Assembly: GCA_034440575.1 (NCBI GenBank)
Contig: JAOTOL010001465.1
Span: 660,501 to 724,500, forward strand
Length of the DNA: 64,000 bases
Source of the DNA: Imbricaverruca yamaguchii
Taxonomy: Eukaryota > Arthropoda > Thecostraca > Neoverrucidae
Direction: 5' to 3'
This document shows, in pieces, positions 47,055 through 58,182 of the stretch. Each line of letters starts with the position of its first letter. Positions within the stretch are counted from its first letter, which is position 1. The notes beneath the pieces were generated by a model. That model did not search any database and had not been told where the DNA came from. It saw only the letters and a list, made by a program, of their open reading frames with translations. Made by a program: the position numbers and the translations under genes.

Positions 47055-47390
47055 TTGGTGGTATTACCACTTACCCGGTGGCGTCTCAGGGGTATGACCA
47101 CCTGCCTATCAACATTTCAGTGGCATTACCACCTACCCGTTGGCATGTCAGTGGAATTACCACCTACCCATCGGCGCCTCAGTGGCATTATCACCTACCC
47201 ATCGGAATCTCAATAGCATTGCCTACCACCTACCCGTCAACATTTCAGTGGTATCACCACCTACCTATCGGTATCTCAGTGTCATTACCGCCTGCACGTT
47301 TGCATCTCAATGGCATTGCCATCTGCCCATCCGCATCCCCATGGCATTACCGTCAGCCAATCGGCATTTCAGCAGCATCACCGCCTGTAC
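47055..47390. repeat. Degenerate minisatellite, about 30-bp unit
   Basis: About 11 units with GGCATTACCACCTACCC and a CATCTCAGT half. Confidence 0.88.
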
Positions 47391-47556
47391 GGCGGGGGAG
47401 TGGTCTAGGGGTAAGTTGCCCGTCTCACAATCGAAAGGCTGTGGGTTCGAGTCTCACCTGTCGCTACTCTTCGCCCGCGGCCGATCGGCGTGAGAGATTG
47501 GCGGCGCCACATGACTCAACGGTCGACGTGTCGTAAAACCAACAACCAACCAACCC
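47391..47556 (+). mobile_element. tRNA-derived SINE, family 1
   Basis: Full-length copy flanked by CCGCCTGTAC on both sides. It sits at the end of the 30-bp CCACCTACCC array. Confidence 0.88.
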
Positions 47557-47787
47557 GCCTGTACATTCCTTTGGTAGATGTTCGCTTCCGTGCATTTTCT
47601 TTCTTTGACAGCGCTGTTCTACACCGCACGCAGCCGTTGTAATTTGGTCCTTGAAGACTACAGGCGTGAATGTATTATCCGTGGAAATGTCCACACCACT
47701 ATATTTCCAAGGGGCATTTCCACACACCACTATGCCCCTCAGTGACATCACACGTAGCATCGGCTTCCGCGGGTGCGTGTCCAGAGG

Positions 47788-47950
47788 GGACGAGTAGCCT
47801 AGGGGTAAGTCGCTCGTCTCACAATCGAAAGGTTGTGGGTTCGAGTCTCACCTGTCGCCACTCTTCGCCCGCGACCAATCGGCGTGAGAGATTGGCGACG
47901 CCACATGACTCAACGGCCGACGTGTCGTAAAACCAACAACCAACCAACCG
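47788..47950 (+). mobile_element. tRNA-derived SINE, family 1
   Basis: Full-length copy with flanking repeats GGGTGCGTGTCCAGA and GGGCGCGTGTCCAGA. Only about 230 bases separate it from the preceding copy. Confidence 0.9.
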
Positions 47951-48169
47951 GGCGCGTGTCCAGAAACGCCCCCGGAAGACTCTCCGGGGGCGTTTTAGAA
48001 ACCGATCCGACTATCCGCGGCGGACGCGCCTGTGTTTCTCATTCTTGGTGCTCGCTTCCGCGAACAAGGGCGCAGTGTGGGCCTTGCCCGCCGATCAATA
48101 TCTACCCAGGAGTTAGTTTAGCGCGTCAGTTGCAGGCGTTCAGCCTCCACAGGGCGGTGGCGCCTGCTC

Positions 48170-48915
48170 CTGTACGCCATGTCATGCCGATTCCGATAAT
48201 GGGAGGGCACAACAGCATCTGTACGCCATGCCATGCGGATACCGATAATGGGAGGGCACAACAGCATCTGTACGCCATGCCATGCGGATTCCGATAATGG
48301 GAGGGCACAACAGCATCTGTACGCCATGCCATGCGGATTCCGATAATGGGAGGGCACAACAGCATCTGTACGCCTTGACATGCTGATACCGATAATGGGA
48401 GGGCACAACAGCATCTGTACGCCATGTCATGCCGATTCCGATAATGGGAGGGCACAACAGCATCTGTACGCCATGTCATGCCGATTCCGATAATGGGAGG
48501 GCACAACAGCATCTGTACGCCTTGACATGCTGATACCGATAATGGGAGGGAAACAGCATCTGTACGCCATGTCATGCCGATCTAATGGACAACAGCATCT
48601 GTACGCCATGTCATGCCGATTCCGATAATGGGAGGGCACAACAGCATCTGTACGCCATGACATGCCGATTCCGATAATGGGAGGGCACAACAGCATCTGT
48701 ACGCCATGCCATGCGGATTCCGATAATGGGAGGGCACAACAGCATCTGTACGCCATGCCATGCGGATTCCGATAATGGGAGGGCACAACAGCATCTGTAC
48801 GCCATGCAGGGTCATAATGGGAGATCTGTACGCCTTGACATGCTGATTCCGATAATGGGAGGGCACAACAGCATCTGTACGCCTTGACATGCTGATACCG
48901 ATAATGGGAGGGCAC
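48170..48915. repeat. Minisatellite, 49-bp unit
   Basis: About 15 units with ACAGCATCTGTACGCCATG, CATGCGGATTCCGATAATGG and GAGGGCACA; some units are deleted. Confidence 0.95.
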
Positions 48916-50384
48916 AGCACAATGGGTGGAGTTCAATCTAGCCAAAAATGTTGTCTCGTCTGTCATCTACCCCCTACGCCCCTCCCCAACAAAGGCTTCA
49001 AGTCCCGGTCCTGGCTTTCCCTCCGATTGTTTGCTTTTGATGAGATGGATCCGCGTATCGTCACAGGCCTAATGTGCTAAATATTTTGCACTCATTTGCG
49101 TCGCGTTGACAACACGAAGGAGCAACTAGTCCCGTCCCTGTATCCGCCACTGTGGCTGGCTGGGAACCGTGCCCCTCTGTCCGCGCACCTGGATGCGCCG
49201 CTGCTGGGCTCGCGTGACCTGGCCGTGACCGCGGCGGTGGTGGTGGAGGGGGGAGGGGGACTGGCCGGTGTTTGTCGGCGGAATTGGAGGGGCGGTCGGT
49301 CCGTGCCTCTGTAATCACGCCGCAGCCGGCCCAGCGTCCTGTCTGACGCTCCCCCCCCGCCGCCGCCGCCCCTTCGGTGGAAGTGAGCTGATAATTGTCA
49401 CCGTGATGTGTGTGTGCGTGGCCGTCGCCCCTCTGCCCCCCCCCGCCCCGGGCTGCGTGTGCTGCCTGGCGTTTCGCTATACTACGACTGCGTCGATGGC
49501 TTGGAACGGACGGCAGTTTTGGCAGAGTTCCAGACAGGTTACCAGGCTTTGCATTGCATGCTTCGGGATTTGGTGCGTTTCGTACACGTGGAAGGAACCC
49601 TGACGCATGCGTGTAAACAAACACGTTGCTGTGCTAATTGTGATGCCGTGTGTAGCTGATGTATATTGTAAATGCTGATACGTAGGTATTGCTCGAAGCA
49701 TATCTGTTGCACTTCGTATTGAAGCGTGGTGCTTTCTACTGGAGCAATTCTCCACTGACAACACGCCTATTAAGCGACAATTCTGGTGTTTTATATTTAC
49801 TCGGTGTCACCGATGCAGATGTCCAGAAGGTACGTTAACGACCCAGACGACGTTAAGATGCATCACTTCGTTGTTTCTACTGGCCTGGACCAGTCGCCAC
49901 CACTGACTATTGCTGTTTGCGACTCAGGAGTTGTGTGATTGCTTCAAGATCCAAGTATTTTCCTTACTAATGATGCTGTCTGGCATTGGCAGTTGTACGC
50001 CGCCCGCCTCCCGTCAGCTTGGTTGGTAACGCATGGCCGTGCGACATTTTGCTTCTGCGGTGATGTTCCGTGCTCCAGGTGTCCGTCCAGCTCCACCCCC
50101 CCCCCCACCCCCCATTCCGCGCTGCGTGGAAATTCGCGCTTTTCTTTGTCAACACTGGGTCTGACTGGAAGGCAGATATGTTTCGCGCAAATGAAGCATC
50201 GGGAATTTCGCGTAATTGGACAACTCGCGCGGTTGCAATGCGAACAACGGGGCAAAACAATTTGTTTCCGTTCGGAGTGTTTTGCCTTCTGAAGTCGATA
50301 TTCCGGACGCTGTGTAACCTCTGCAATTGATGCGCCCCAAAACCACAATAGCAGCAACAAAATAGATATTCCCATCCCGGCCAG
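48916..50384. other. Unique intronic sequence upstream of exon C
   Basis: GC-rich at 49100-49480 with poly-C and poly-G runs. Frames there look like composition effects. No exon supported. Confidence 0.45.
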
Positions 50385-50515
50385 GATCAGCTGCAGATGG
50401 ATACACTGTTGTGTTATGTGTGTCTACTGCAGGTGGATACACTGTTGTGTTATGTGTGTCTACTGGTGGCTGTATCGCTGCCATGTACACACGCACACGC
50501 ACACACACCAGCACA
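50385..50515. repeat. Two 36-bp repeats and a CA-rich tract before exon C
   Basis: GGTGGATACACTGTTGTGTT occurs in two to three units, then (CA)n-like ACACGCACACGCACACACAC at about 50487. Confidence 0.9.
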
Positions 50516-50540
50516 CGCTTGATGTGTGTCCGTGCGCCAG

Positions 50541-50697
50541 TCTCGCCGCAGCGTGAGCGCCGTGACGATCGTGACGCAGTCGGCGGCGAGGAGTGGCGCC
50601 AGCTGCAGGCTCGCAGGAGGCTGGAGGAAGAGCGGCGCAGGAGGTATCTGCAGCAGCTGGACGACCAGGAGCGCAGGCGACACGGCGATGTGTTCAC
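50541..50697 (+). CDS. CAP: CAP/SORBS exon C: Arg/Glu-rich helical segment
   Basis: The exon encodes a dense Arg/Glu helix (EEWRQLQARRRLEEERRR, then YLQQLDDQERRRHGDVF). The acceptor gccag ends at 50540; a second AG at 50551 would drop 11 bases. Starting at 50541 the exon needs one base from upstream, exactly what exon A (23261) and exon B (39477) leave. The donor is CAC then GTGAGTG at 50698, leaving two bases. Joined to exon D this yields F-T-P-S-QKSPIPLNRYD with no break. In SORBS proteins a charged helix followed by this segment stands just before the first SH3 domain, so family context agrees. A second copy of the donor neighbourhood lies 54 bp downstream. Confidence 0.8.
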
Positions 50698-50795
50698 GTG
50701 AGTGTCGACAGGCGCCCGCGCCTCAGGGGGGGGGGGCGATGACCTCTTCACGTGAGTGACAAGAGCGCGCTGACGTCATGGTGAGGCCTTAACCC

Positions 50796-50977
50796 AGGCG
50801 CGGGGATGGTCGAGCGGTTATGGTGTCGGGCTGTGGGTGCCAAAGGTCCCGGGTTCGACACCAGCGCCGCTCGGGACATTTCCCAATCGCGCGGCCCACC
50901 GGCGAAACAGTGTGGACGGCGCCATCAGCCGTGAACGTGCAGAACGTGCGTCGCGAACCACCCAATAAACAAACAAG
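50796..50977 (+). mobile_element. tRNA-derived SINE, family 2
   Basis: Full-length copy about 100 bases downstream of CAP exon C. Target duplication GCCTTAACCCAGG and GCCTTAAGCCAGG. Confidence 0.92.
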
Positions 50978-51274
50978 CCTTAAGCCAGGGACTCGGCGGC
51001 GTGGCAGACAGGGGTCTTCCCGGAAGTCGCGAGTTCGTGGACTTCCCGGAAGTACGTCTCGCGTTTTTACGCAGGACAAACGATGCCTCGGTGAGTGACG
51101 ACAGCGCGGAATGTACCGTGGCTTGCGCACGTGGGGCTCTGGGGCACCAGAGATGAGGTGACTTCCACAGGTCGGAACCGAATGGAAGTTTTTTTCCAAC
51201 CGTGTCGCGGCTAAGATTACCTTTTTTGGAAGGCCTTTTGTGCAAACGTATTTCAGTCGCGTGGTTCCGTTTGT

Positions 51275-51463
51275 TGTTTATCGTTTATTGTTTATGGGGC
51301 GGTTCACGACGCATTTTATGCACATTCACGGCTAATGGCGCCGCCCACACTGTTTCGCCGGTGGGCTGCGTGATTGGGAAATGTCCCGAGCGGCGCTAGT
51401 GTCGAACCCGAGACCTTTGGTACCCAGAGCCCAACACCTTGACCACCCGCCCATCCCCGCCCC
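51275..51463 (-). mobile_element. tRNA-derived SINE, family 2
   Basis: Full-length minus-strand copy. Flanking repeats CAGTCGCGTG and CAGTCGCATG. Confidence 0.88.
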
Positions 51464-52559
51464 AGTCGCATGATGTCATTTGAACCATGTGGTTTGTTTC
51501 GGCTCAGGTCTAGCCGGATTGGCTGTAAAATGGCGCTGTCAGCGTCCCACCAACCGACATAAATCATTTCAAATTCAAACAGAAAGTCTAAGGAGCAGGG
51601 TTGGAGCTTCCTATACGTTTGGTGGGGCCTGGGCCCCCGTGCCTTGGTTTCGCCAATGTCTTGCTCTCTTGACGTGAGACCTTATTGGACGTTCTCTTAA
51701 CCCGGTCTCTCCTTTCCGGTCAGACCCTCACGCCCTGTCTGGGGGAAGAGGGTCGTTAAAGACTCCCTGTCAACTTTCAAGCTAAGTGGCATACGAAAGC
51801 AAACCGGGTATCATCGGAAAGCCCTCAGCGAGTAGGGCCTGTCAATGTCTGTTTTTCATAACAATTATTGTGCATCAAAATTGCCGTTTTAAAAATGTAA
51901 ATTAACTTTTCAAAATCATTTTGCCTCCATTTATGCAAAAGACAGAGCCAAAACGCGTGTCGTGGTAGGTAATTACACAGTCGAATTAATTTCACATTGT
52001 TCTGAAATGGCCGAGCTTGGCAGTGATCTTGGGTTACTAGCCTAACCCCAAATGCAAATTTAGGATATACGTTATGTGACCACTGCCAAATTGTAGTCTT
52101 GTAGTAAGGTTTGCTTTGGTATATATACGCGTGCATGGACTATGAATCATAAACAAAAATAAGTAATTTATTTAGGACAATGGCCTCGGATGACCTTCAT
52201 TTTCATTATGCTTGATAGTTTTGGCTCCATGGGTAATTTAGGTTGTGCAATGCAATTTTGATACTTTTCACGCCATGAAGACTCTAAGCAAACCATACAA
52301 ATATCGGTATCTTGATTGGTTGAGCCCACTTAGCTAATGCTATTCTGATTGCCCTCAACGTGATGCAGGGAATAAGTTGGGACCATGCTCAATAAAAATG
52401 CTCAACAAAAAAAAATGGCCTAAGAATGTGCCACCTGAAATCCTGATTGTGGAAACGTGTAAAGTGTAGCTATGTTCGTAATACGTGCGGGATCTATCAC
52501 GCCATGATCGGTGTATTTTGCAGGTATTGTATCGTAGATTGTCCACATCTTACCCTCAA
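51464..52559. other. Unique AT-rich intronic sequence
   Basis: No exon or element supported. Confidence 0.5.
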
Positions 52560-52860
52560 TGCTGCCTCAGTAGCTCAGTTGGTTAGAGCTCTGACCTACG
52601 TTGGTCTCCCCTGGCCTGGCAAGACAGGGTTAGAGTCTCCTGCGCATGCGCTCGCATTTAGCCCCGGCTGGGAAGGTCAGCAACTGGTCGATGAGGCCAG
52701 GAACGGGCTACCATGGCGGCTGTGTCAGTGCACTGACGACAGCGACGTTAACTTCTCGACCGCAATTATACCGTTGAAGTGGATTTCAGGGATCGGATTG
52801 TGGGGCTGGGGATCACGCGACAAGCTTGCTTTGCAATAGGACACTGGTTCACAAAGCTAC
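52560..52860 (+). mobile_element. tRNA-derived SINE, family 3
   Basis: Head CAGTAGCTCAGTTGGTTAGA is a clean A box; the B box GGGTTAGAGTCTCC is changed. The roughly 300-base body continues to CTTGCTTTGCAATAGG. It lies between exon C and the SPMIP1 gene. Confidence 0.8.
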
Positions 52861-53122
52861 TCCAAAAAGAATTCGACCGTGTTAACAAAAACCCAGTTAG
52901 CGAAATTACGGCATCGTTTTGGTCTAATCTCGTCATTTCTTGGCCTAATTTCCCAACTTTTGAACATTTTTTTCAGCTATTTTACCAAAGGTTCGCTCAG
53001 CTGAAGTTACACTCATGGCATACGCACGGTCGTTGCACCGTAAAATCAAGCGAGTACCTGCCAAGCAAACTCTATATTCTACGGTCTTTCGTTCAAAATT
53101 CCGCTGCGCTCATAATCCCGCC

Positions 53123-53135
53123 GTTATAAAAATTA
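53123..53135 (+). promoter_or_regulatory. Possible TATA box for the SPMIP1 homologue
   Basis: TTATAAAAATT lies about 135 bases before the SPMIP1 start codon. Transcription starting about 30 bases downstream would leave a leader of roughly 100 bases. A pyrimidine-rich tract ending in CTAG at about 53241 could instead be a splice acceptor for a 5'UTR exon. This is position-based inference only. Confidence 0.3.
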
Positions 53136-53262
53136 CTGATGTAGAACTTCTACGGTATTTATCGGAATCCCTTCAAGCACATAGTTTGCGCGCTTGCTTC
53201 TTGCATTCAAAATCATTAAGCTGATTGTTTTAATCCTCTAGCATACCGAGCAAAATTCCACC

Positions 53263-53859
53263 ATGTCGCGTACTATGCCTGTGGACACACAGTGGCAAAA
53301 CTTCTGGAAAGAATCTATCCACAATGAAACAGAAACTCGGATGCGATGGGCGATGAAATTCGACACAGAATTCCAGCGGATGATTCACGATCCAAAACTT
53401 GCCGAATTCAAAGTGGGCAGCGACCGTTTCGACGTCAAGAATGTCAACACCATCAAGCACCCCGAGAGCAGCTACGTCATCGAAAAGAAGTACCACATGA
53501 AAAAGGAGTTGCCGCCTCCACCGTTCCCCAAGAAGCCCGACTCGACCATCTCTTTGGACATGTTCCCGCCCGACAAGAAGACCAAGGAGCTGCTGTACGA
53601 CGGTATCTCGTACAACGGCGAGGGCCGCTACCAGTACCTCCGAGCCAGGAACAAGCTGTATCCGGACCAGAAGTTCCCATTCGAGGCGTGCACTTCGTGG
53701 CAGTACGGATGGGGTAGTCAGGACGCCCCTCTCAAGGGGCCCAAGTTCGCCACGGTGGCTGTCGTTCAGGCAGAATTCTACAGAAAGAACGGACTTCACT
53801 GGACTAGGGACCAGGGCAAGAAGGAACATCGGATCGTCAACACGCTGGAGAAGGAGTAG
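53263..53859 (+). CDS. SPMIP1: SPMIP1/ATP6V1FNB homologue, intronless, nested in a CAP intron
   Basis: A complete 198-residue frame runs from ATG (context ttccaccATG, good) to TAG. It opens with MSRTMPVDTQWQNFWKES and contains ELLYDGISYNGEGRYQYL, TSWQYGWG and AEFYRKNGLHW. These match, in order, the N-terminal QNFWKE, the LLYEGIS..GRY.YL, the TSF.YGW and the FFRKNG motifs I remember in human SPMIP1 (ATP6V1FNB). That protein is a sperm microtubule inner protein lying in the lumen of axonemal doublet microtubules. The human protein is about 170 residues, so length agrees. Codon use is moderate, unlike the GC-saturated giant CAP exon. It lies on the same strand inside the intron between exons C and D. 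No intron interrupts it, which may mean retroposition, but no poly(A) tract or target duplication is visible. I saw no AATAAA in the 250 bases after the stop. Confidence 0.82.
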   Translation: MSRTMPVDTQWQNFWKESIHNETETRMRWAMKFDTEFQRMIHDPKLAEFKVGSDRFDVKNVNTIKHPESSYVIEKKYHMKKELPPPPFPKKPDSTISLDMFPPDKKTKELLYDGISYNGEGRYQYLRARNKLYPDQKFPFEACTSWQYGWGSQDAPLKGPKFATVAVVQAEFYRKNGLHWTRDQGKKEHRIVNTLEKE

Positions 53860-55260
53860 TGACAGAACATGATGGGAGTTGCAAATGAGTAATGCGTAAT
53901 TTATCAAAAGTGAAGGGGTAGTGAAAGCAACTGGTATGCTCGGACGAGCGCAGAACTTTGGAGGCCTACAACATACGTGCGGTGCTATCTGAAGCTGTTC
54001 TTCTATGGCGTGTCTCGGTAATCATAAGACGTCGGGATCCTTGCAGAATGCAGATAACTGGAATGACAGTTTGAAACCATGGAAAGAGAACTGAGGAAGA
54101 AACTAGGATGTTTAGATTATCCTTTCGTTGCAGGACTTCTCGTTTGATCACATTTTCCGTTTAGTCTTCTTTTGGATTGCCATTCATCGCAGTATAACAT
54201 AGGTGGAATATTGGCTGTTCTAAAAGGCCAATATTGGCCGTGCGTAGTATCTTCACACCTCCCACAGCGCAGGGAATTGCTGCGCCTTCAAAGGTTTTTC
54301 AGATGCAATATGGTAAGAAAACGAGACGGTAACGCTTGTCACGTCATCTTGCGATCTCACCGATTTCCCATACTTTTGGATCGCTGGCTGACCTTCCAGA
54401 CGAGTTACAAGTCAGATTCTCATACAAATTGCAATATTTCAAGATTGAATTCCAGCTTGTAGCCGAATACACTTGTCATGAAACTAAATGTTTTTTTTTC
54501 CAGTGCGCATTGTTGTCTTGCATTGTGACCACGTGTCATATCACCATCGCCGTCGTGTCACTGGATTGTATGGTATACGTTTGAAGGCTGATCTCGGGGT
54601 CGCTAAGGAAAACGGTTGGATCTTATGCGGTAGTTATTTGAATTGCCTGTGTGGTAGAAATAGACGTCGAAATAATGTGATTAAAGGCGCCGAAATGTCC
54701 GCAAACCGAGAAAAAGCAATCGCAGATATACTTAAGTGAAATGCTCAAGTAATCCTGGATGGGTTAATGGCCTATTTGATATGTCCGTGTATTGATGAAG
54801 TTGTATATCAAACAAACTTAGCAGTTGCTCTTATTTATTTGATGATTTTTTAGTTATTTGAAAATTGTAATATTTTCGAAATGCTCTTTAGTGGTAAATG
54901 TAATTCCGAAAAAGGAAATGCCTTCTTGCCGTGCGTTAGTCGCTCGTTGCAATTTTCTGAACACAATCTGTTCTGAAAATCGGCAGCTTTAATAATACAT
55001 CAGATATCGTCTGGTGCTTGAACATCACTTGACGGTCACATATCCACCACATATCATCTGCATGTGTCATGGTGTTAATGCAGTCTTCCATTTGCATGCC
55101 ATCGGCATTGGCGCCCCAAATCGCGTTTGCCCCTCCGCTCGGGTCCGGAAAACCACGACAGCCGGCTGGCTGATTGTATTCAAACAGTGATCTATTTAAT
55201 ATGACCTAGAATGACAACAATGTGTCTGATGCCTTTGGGAATTTGAGGACTATGCTACGT
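53860..55260. other. Unique sequence after the SPMIP1 homologue
   Basis: Presumed 3'UTR and then intron. A 96-codon frame at 54172 has no recognised motif. Confidence 0.45.
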
Positions 55261-55420
55261 GGAGACGAGTAGCCTGGGGGTGAGTCGCTCGTCTCAGAGT
55301 CGAAAGGTTGTGGGTTCGAATCTCTCCTGTCGCTACTCTTCGCCCGCGACCAATCGGCGTGAGAGATTGGCGACGCTACATGGCTCAACGGTCGATGTGT
55401 CGTAAGACCAATAACCAAGG
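55261..55420 (+). mobile_element. tRNA-derived SINE, family 1
   Basis: Full-length copy with a changed anticodon arm (CAGAGTCGAAAGG). Imperfect flanking repeats GGACTATGCTACGTGG and GGACAGTACTACGTCG. Confidence 0.87.
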
Positions 55421-55439
55421 ACAGTACTACGTCGTGTCA

Positions 55440-55770
55440 CCAGCGGCTCTGGCTGTTTATCTCAGAACAAGAGCTGGTGGTGGTTCAGAGAGATACCGTG
55501 CCGCCAACGGCTCTAGCTGTTTATCTCAGGACAAGAGCTGGTGGTGGTTCAGAGAGTGAGCGTTTTATGAGGAAAGGGTGGTGGTGTGAGAATGCCGTGC
55601 CGCCAACGGCTCTGGCTGTTTATCTCAGGACCAGAGCTGGTGGTGGTTCAGAGAGACACCAGCGGCTCTGGCTGTTTATCTCAGAACCAGAGCTCGCGGT
55701 GGCTCAGAGAGACACCAGCGGGTCTGGCTGTTTATCTCAGAACAAGAGCTGGTGGTGGAAGCTGGTCGGG
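55440..55770. repeat. Minisatellite, about 50-60 bp unit
   Basis: Six units with CGGCTCTGGCTGTTTATCTC and AGAGCTGGTGGTGGTTCAGA. Confidence 0.92.
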
Positions 55771-56254
55771 GTACCGCCTACGACAATGGCTTAGTGTCAC
55801 GGCGAGGCTTGACCCGGAACGGGATCAGCAAAGTATCCCAGACAGATTTACCGCAATTGAACATTACGGTAATTATCGAATAATGTTATTGCCCCGTCTT
55901 TGATTATGCGACAAATGAATGCATTTCAGCATGGATCTTACCGTATGACGCCCTTAAGATGGGGCCAAGTTTCCTTTTTGATGGCCAAAGTTTCCCCGAA
56001 AGCCAATTGCATGCAGTGCACGCCCATATGATAGGCTTTGTGTGCGGTGTACGACCATACGGTAGACTTTGTATGCAATGCACTTTGCATGGGTTTTCCT
56101 CCACCAATGGGAGTCCGCCACGTCACGGGTGGGCGGCGACATTCGACAGAACGCCACCCCATTGCGCGGTGATGACCGTCACCGCACGACACACCCGGCA
56201 CGACGGTGCCTGATCACGGTGCCAACCCGCCGGTCTACTGCGGCGCACGCCTCG
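55771..56254. other. Unique intronic sequence
   Basis: A loose repeat of CATACGGTAGACTTTGTATGC type lies at 56010-56095. No exon supported. Confidence 0.5.
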
Positions 56255-56575
56255 CCTCCACGTACCTCCACGTACCTCCACGTACTTCCATGTACATCCA
56301 TGTACCTCCACGTACTTCCACGTACCTCCACGTATCTCCACGTATATCCACGTACCTCCACGTATCTCCACGTATTTCCAAGTGCCTCCACGTACCTCCA
56401 CGTAGCCCCACGTACCTCTACGTACCTCCACGTATCTCCACGCACTTCCACGTATATCCACGTACCTCCACGTATCTCCACGCATCTCCACGCATTTCAA
56501 CATATCTTCACGTACCTCCACGTATCTCCACGTATCTCCACGTACCTCCACGTATCTCCACGTACCTCCACATCT
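56255..56575. repeat. Tandem repeat, 10-bp unit ACGTACCTCC
   Basis: About 32 units, with ACGTATCTCC as the second main type. Each unit carries ACGT. Confidence 0.95.
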
Positions 56576-56689
56576 ACGCCAGTTTCTTATCTGTCTGTTC
56601 TATCTGCATGTATCTTTTGACGGCAAATATAACAATTGCACCGCTTGAATGTCTCGCCGCTGAAGTCTGCCAGCAGCCATGACGTGTCG

Positions 56690-56820
56690 CGGTAGTTGGT
56701 TCGGTGGGGCGTGCGGATCTCGAGGTTAAGGTCGCGGGTTCGAATCGCACACAGCCGAGACTGCGAGTCCACCCGAGGGCCCGAGCCAACCGGTGTGAGA
56801 GGCTGTCGACGTGATGTGGT
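56690..56820 (+). mobile_element. SINE family 4, running into a minisatellite
   Basis: A B box (GCGGGTTCGAATCGC) is followed by GCGAGTCCACCCGAGGGC and a family 1-like body (CAACCGGTGTGAGAGGCTG). The body end is continuous with the 56800-57290 array. Confidence 0.6.
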
Positions 56821-57290
56821 GATAGGCTGACGTTGCATGGTGAGAGGCTGTCGACGTATGTGGTGAGGCTGTCGACGTGATGTGGTGAGAGACTGGCGAC
56901 GTCATGTGGTGAGAGGCTGACGTTGCATGGTGAGAGGCTGTCGACGTCATGTGGTGAGAGGCTGACGTTGCATGGTGAGAGGCTGTCGACGTGACGTGGT
57001 GAGAGGCTGTCGACGTCATGTGGTGAGAGGCTGACGTTGCATGGTGAGAGGCTGTCGACGTCATGTGGTGAGAGACTGACGTTACATGGTGAGAGGCTGT
57101 CGACGTCATGTGGTGAGAGGCTGACGACGTCACATGGTGAGAGGCTGTCGACGTCATATGGTGAGAGGCTGGTGACGTCATATGGTGAGAGGCTGACGTC
57201 ATGTAGTGAGAGGTTGGCGACGTTACATGGTGAGAGGCTGACGTCATGTAGTGAGAGGCTGGCGACGTTATATGGTGAGAGGCTGGCCTG
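56800..57290. repeat. Minisatellite, 19-24 bp, made from a SINE body
   Basis: About 21 units of GTGAGAGGCTGTCGACGTCA type, alternating with a shorter GTGAGAGGCTGACGTTGCAT type. The first unit is continuous with a SINE family 4 body. Confidence 0.92.
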
Positions 57291-57461
57291 GCAGTTGAGT
57301 GCGTTGCAAAAGAGCACACGGTTCAGCTGGAACATGGTGGCCGTCACATGATCTGCCGGAAAGGCATGCCTGCGTTGTGAATGCAGTTTGGCGTGCGCCG
57401 GCGGTTGCTGTCGTCAGCGATTGGTTCGTGACGTCACGTCCACGTGGCAACCAATGGCTGC

Positions 57462-57540
57462 CACTGACGTGACGTGACGTGACGTGACGTGGCGTGACGT
57501 GACGTGACGTGGCGTGGCGGGACGTGACGTTACGTGACTA
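57462..57540. repeat. GACGT pentamer repeat
   Basis: About 15 units of TGACG/TGGCG, giving many ACGT half-sites. Confidence 0.93.
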
Positions 57541-57598
57541 GGACATGTGAGAGGCGCCACGTTCATGTCCTAACCATCGACCGCCGCTGCCAATACCA

Positions 57599-57752
57599 GG
57601 GACGAGTAGCCTCGGGGTAAATTGCTCGTCTCACAATCGAAAGGTTGTGGGTTCGAGTCTCACCTGTCGCTACTCTTCGCCCGCGACCAATCAGCGTGAG
57701 AGATTGGCGACGGTACATGACTCAACGGTCGACGTGTCGTAAAACCAACAGC
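57599..57752 (+). mobile_element. tRNA-derived SINE, family 1
   Basis: Full-length copy flanked by CTGCCAATACCA on both sides. The CCAA tail is nearly absent. Confidence 0.88.
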
Positions 57753-57988
57753 CATCACCACTGCCAATACCAAAAGTGCACAAGCTTCTACCCATACCTG
57801 GGAACCTGAATATCAGTTCGGCTTAAAGACGATGGCGCGGCTCATTAAAAAGATGAACGCAGGGAACGTCTTGCAGGAGGCATGGACGGTGATGAAAGTG
57901 GTCCTGAATGTTGTGGTTCGACACCTCGCACAGCATTGTTTACACTTCGGTGCACACGTTCCCGTGGCTAATGTAACTCATCTTGTTA

Positions 57989-58147
57989 GGTGTCGGGCTA
58001 TGGGTTCCAAAGGTCCCGGGTTCGACTCTAGCGCCACTCAGGACATTTCCCAATCCCGCGGCCCACCGGCGAAACAGTGCGGGCGGCGCCATTAGCCGTG
58101 AATGTGCATAAAGTGTGTCGTGAACCAACCAATAAACAGACAAACAT
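57989..58147 (+). mobile_element. SINE family 2, 5'-truncated, beside CAP exon D acceptor
   Basis: Begins inside the head (AGGTGTCGGGCTATGGG) and is complete to an AATAAACAGACAAAC tail. Target duplication TAACTCATCTTGTT on both sides. The downstream copy of this duplication is part of the pyrimidine-rich tract of the exon D acceptor at 58182. Confidence 0.92.
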
Positions 58148-58182
58148 AACTCATCTTGTTTGTTTGTGTTTTGCGTCGGCAG

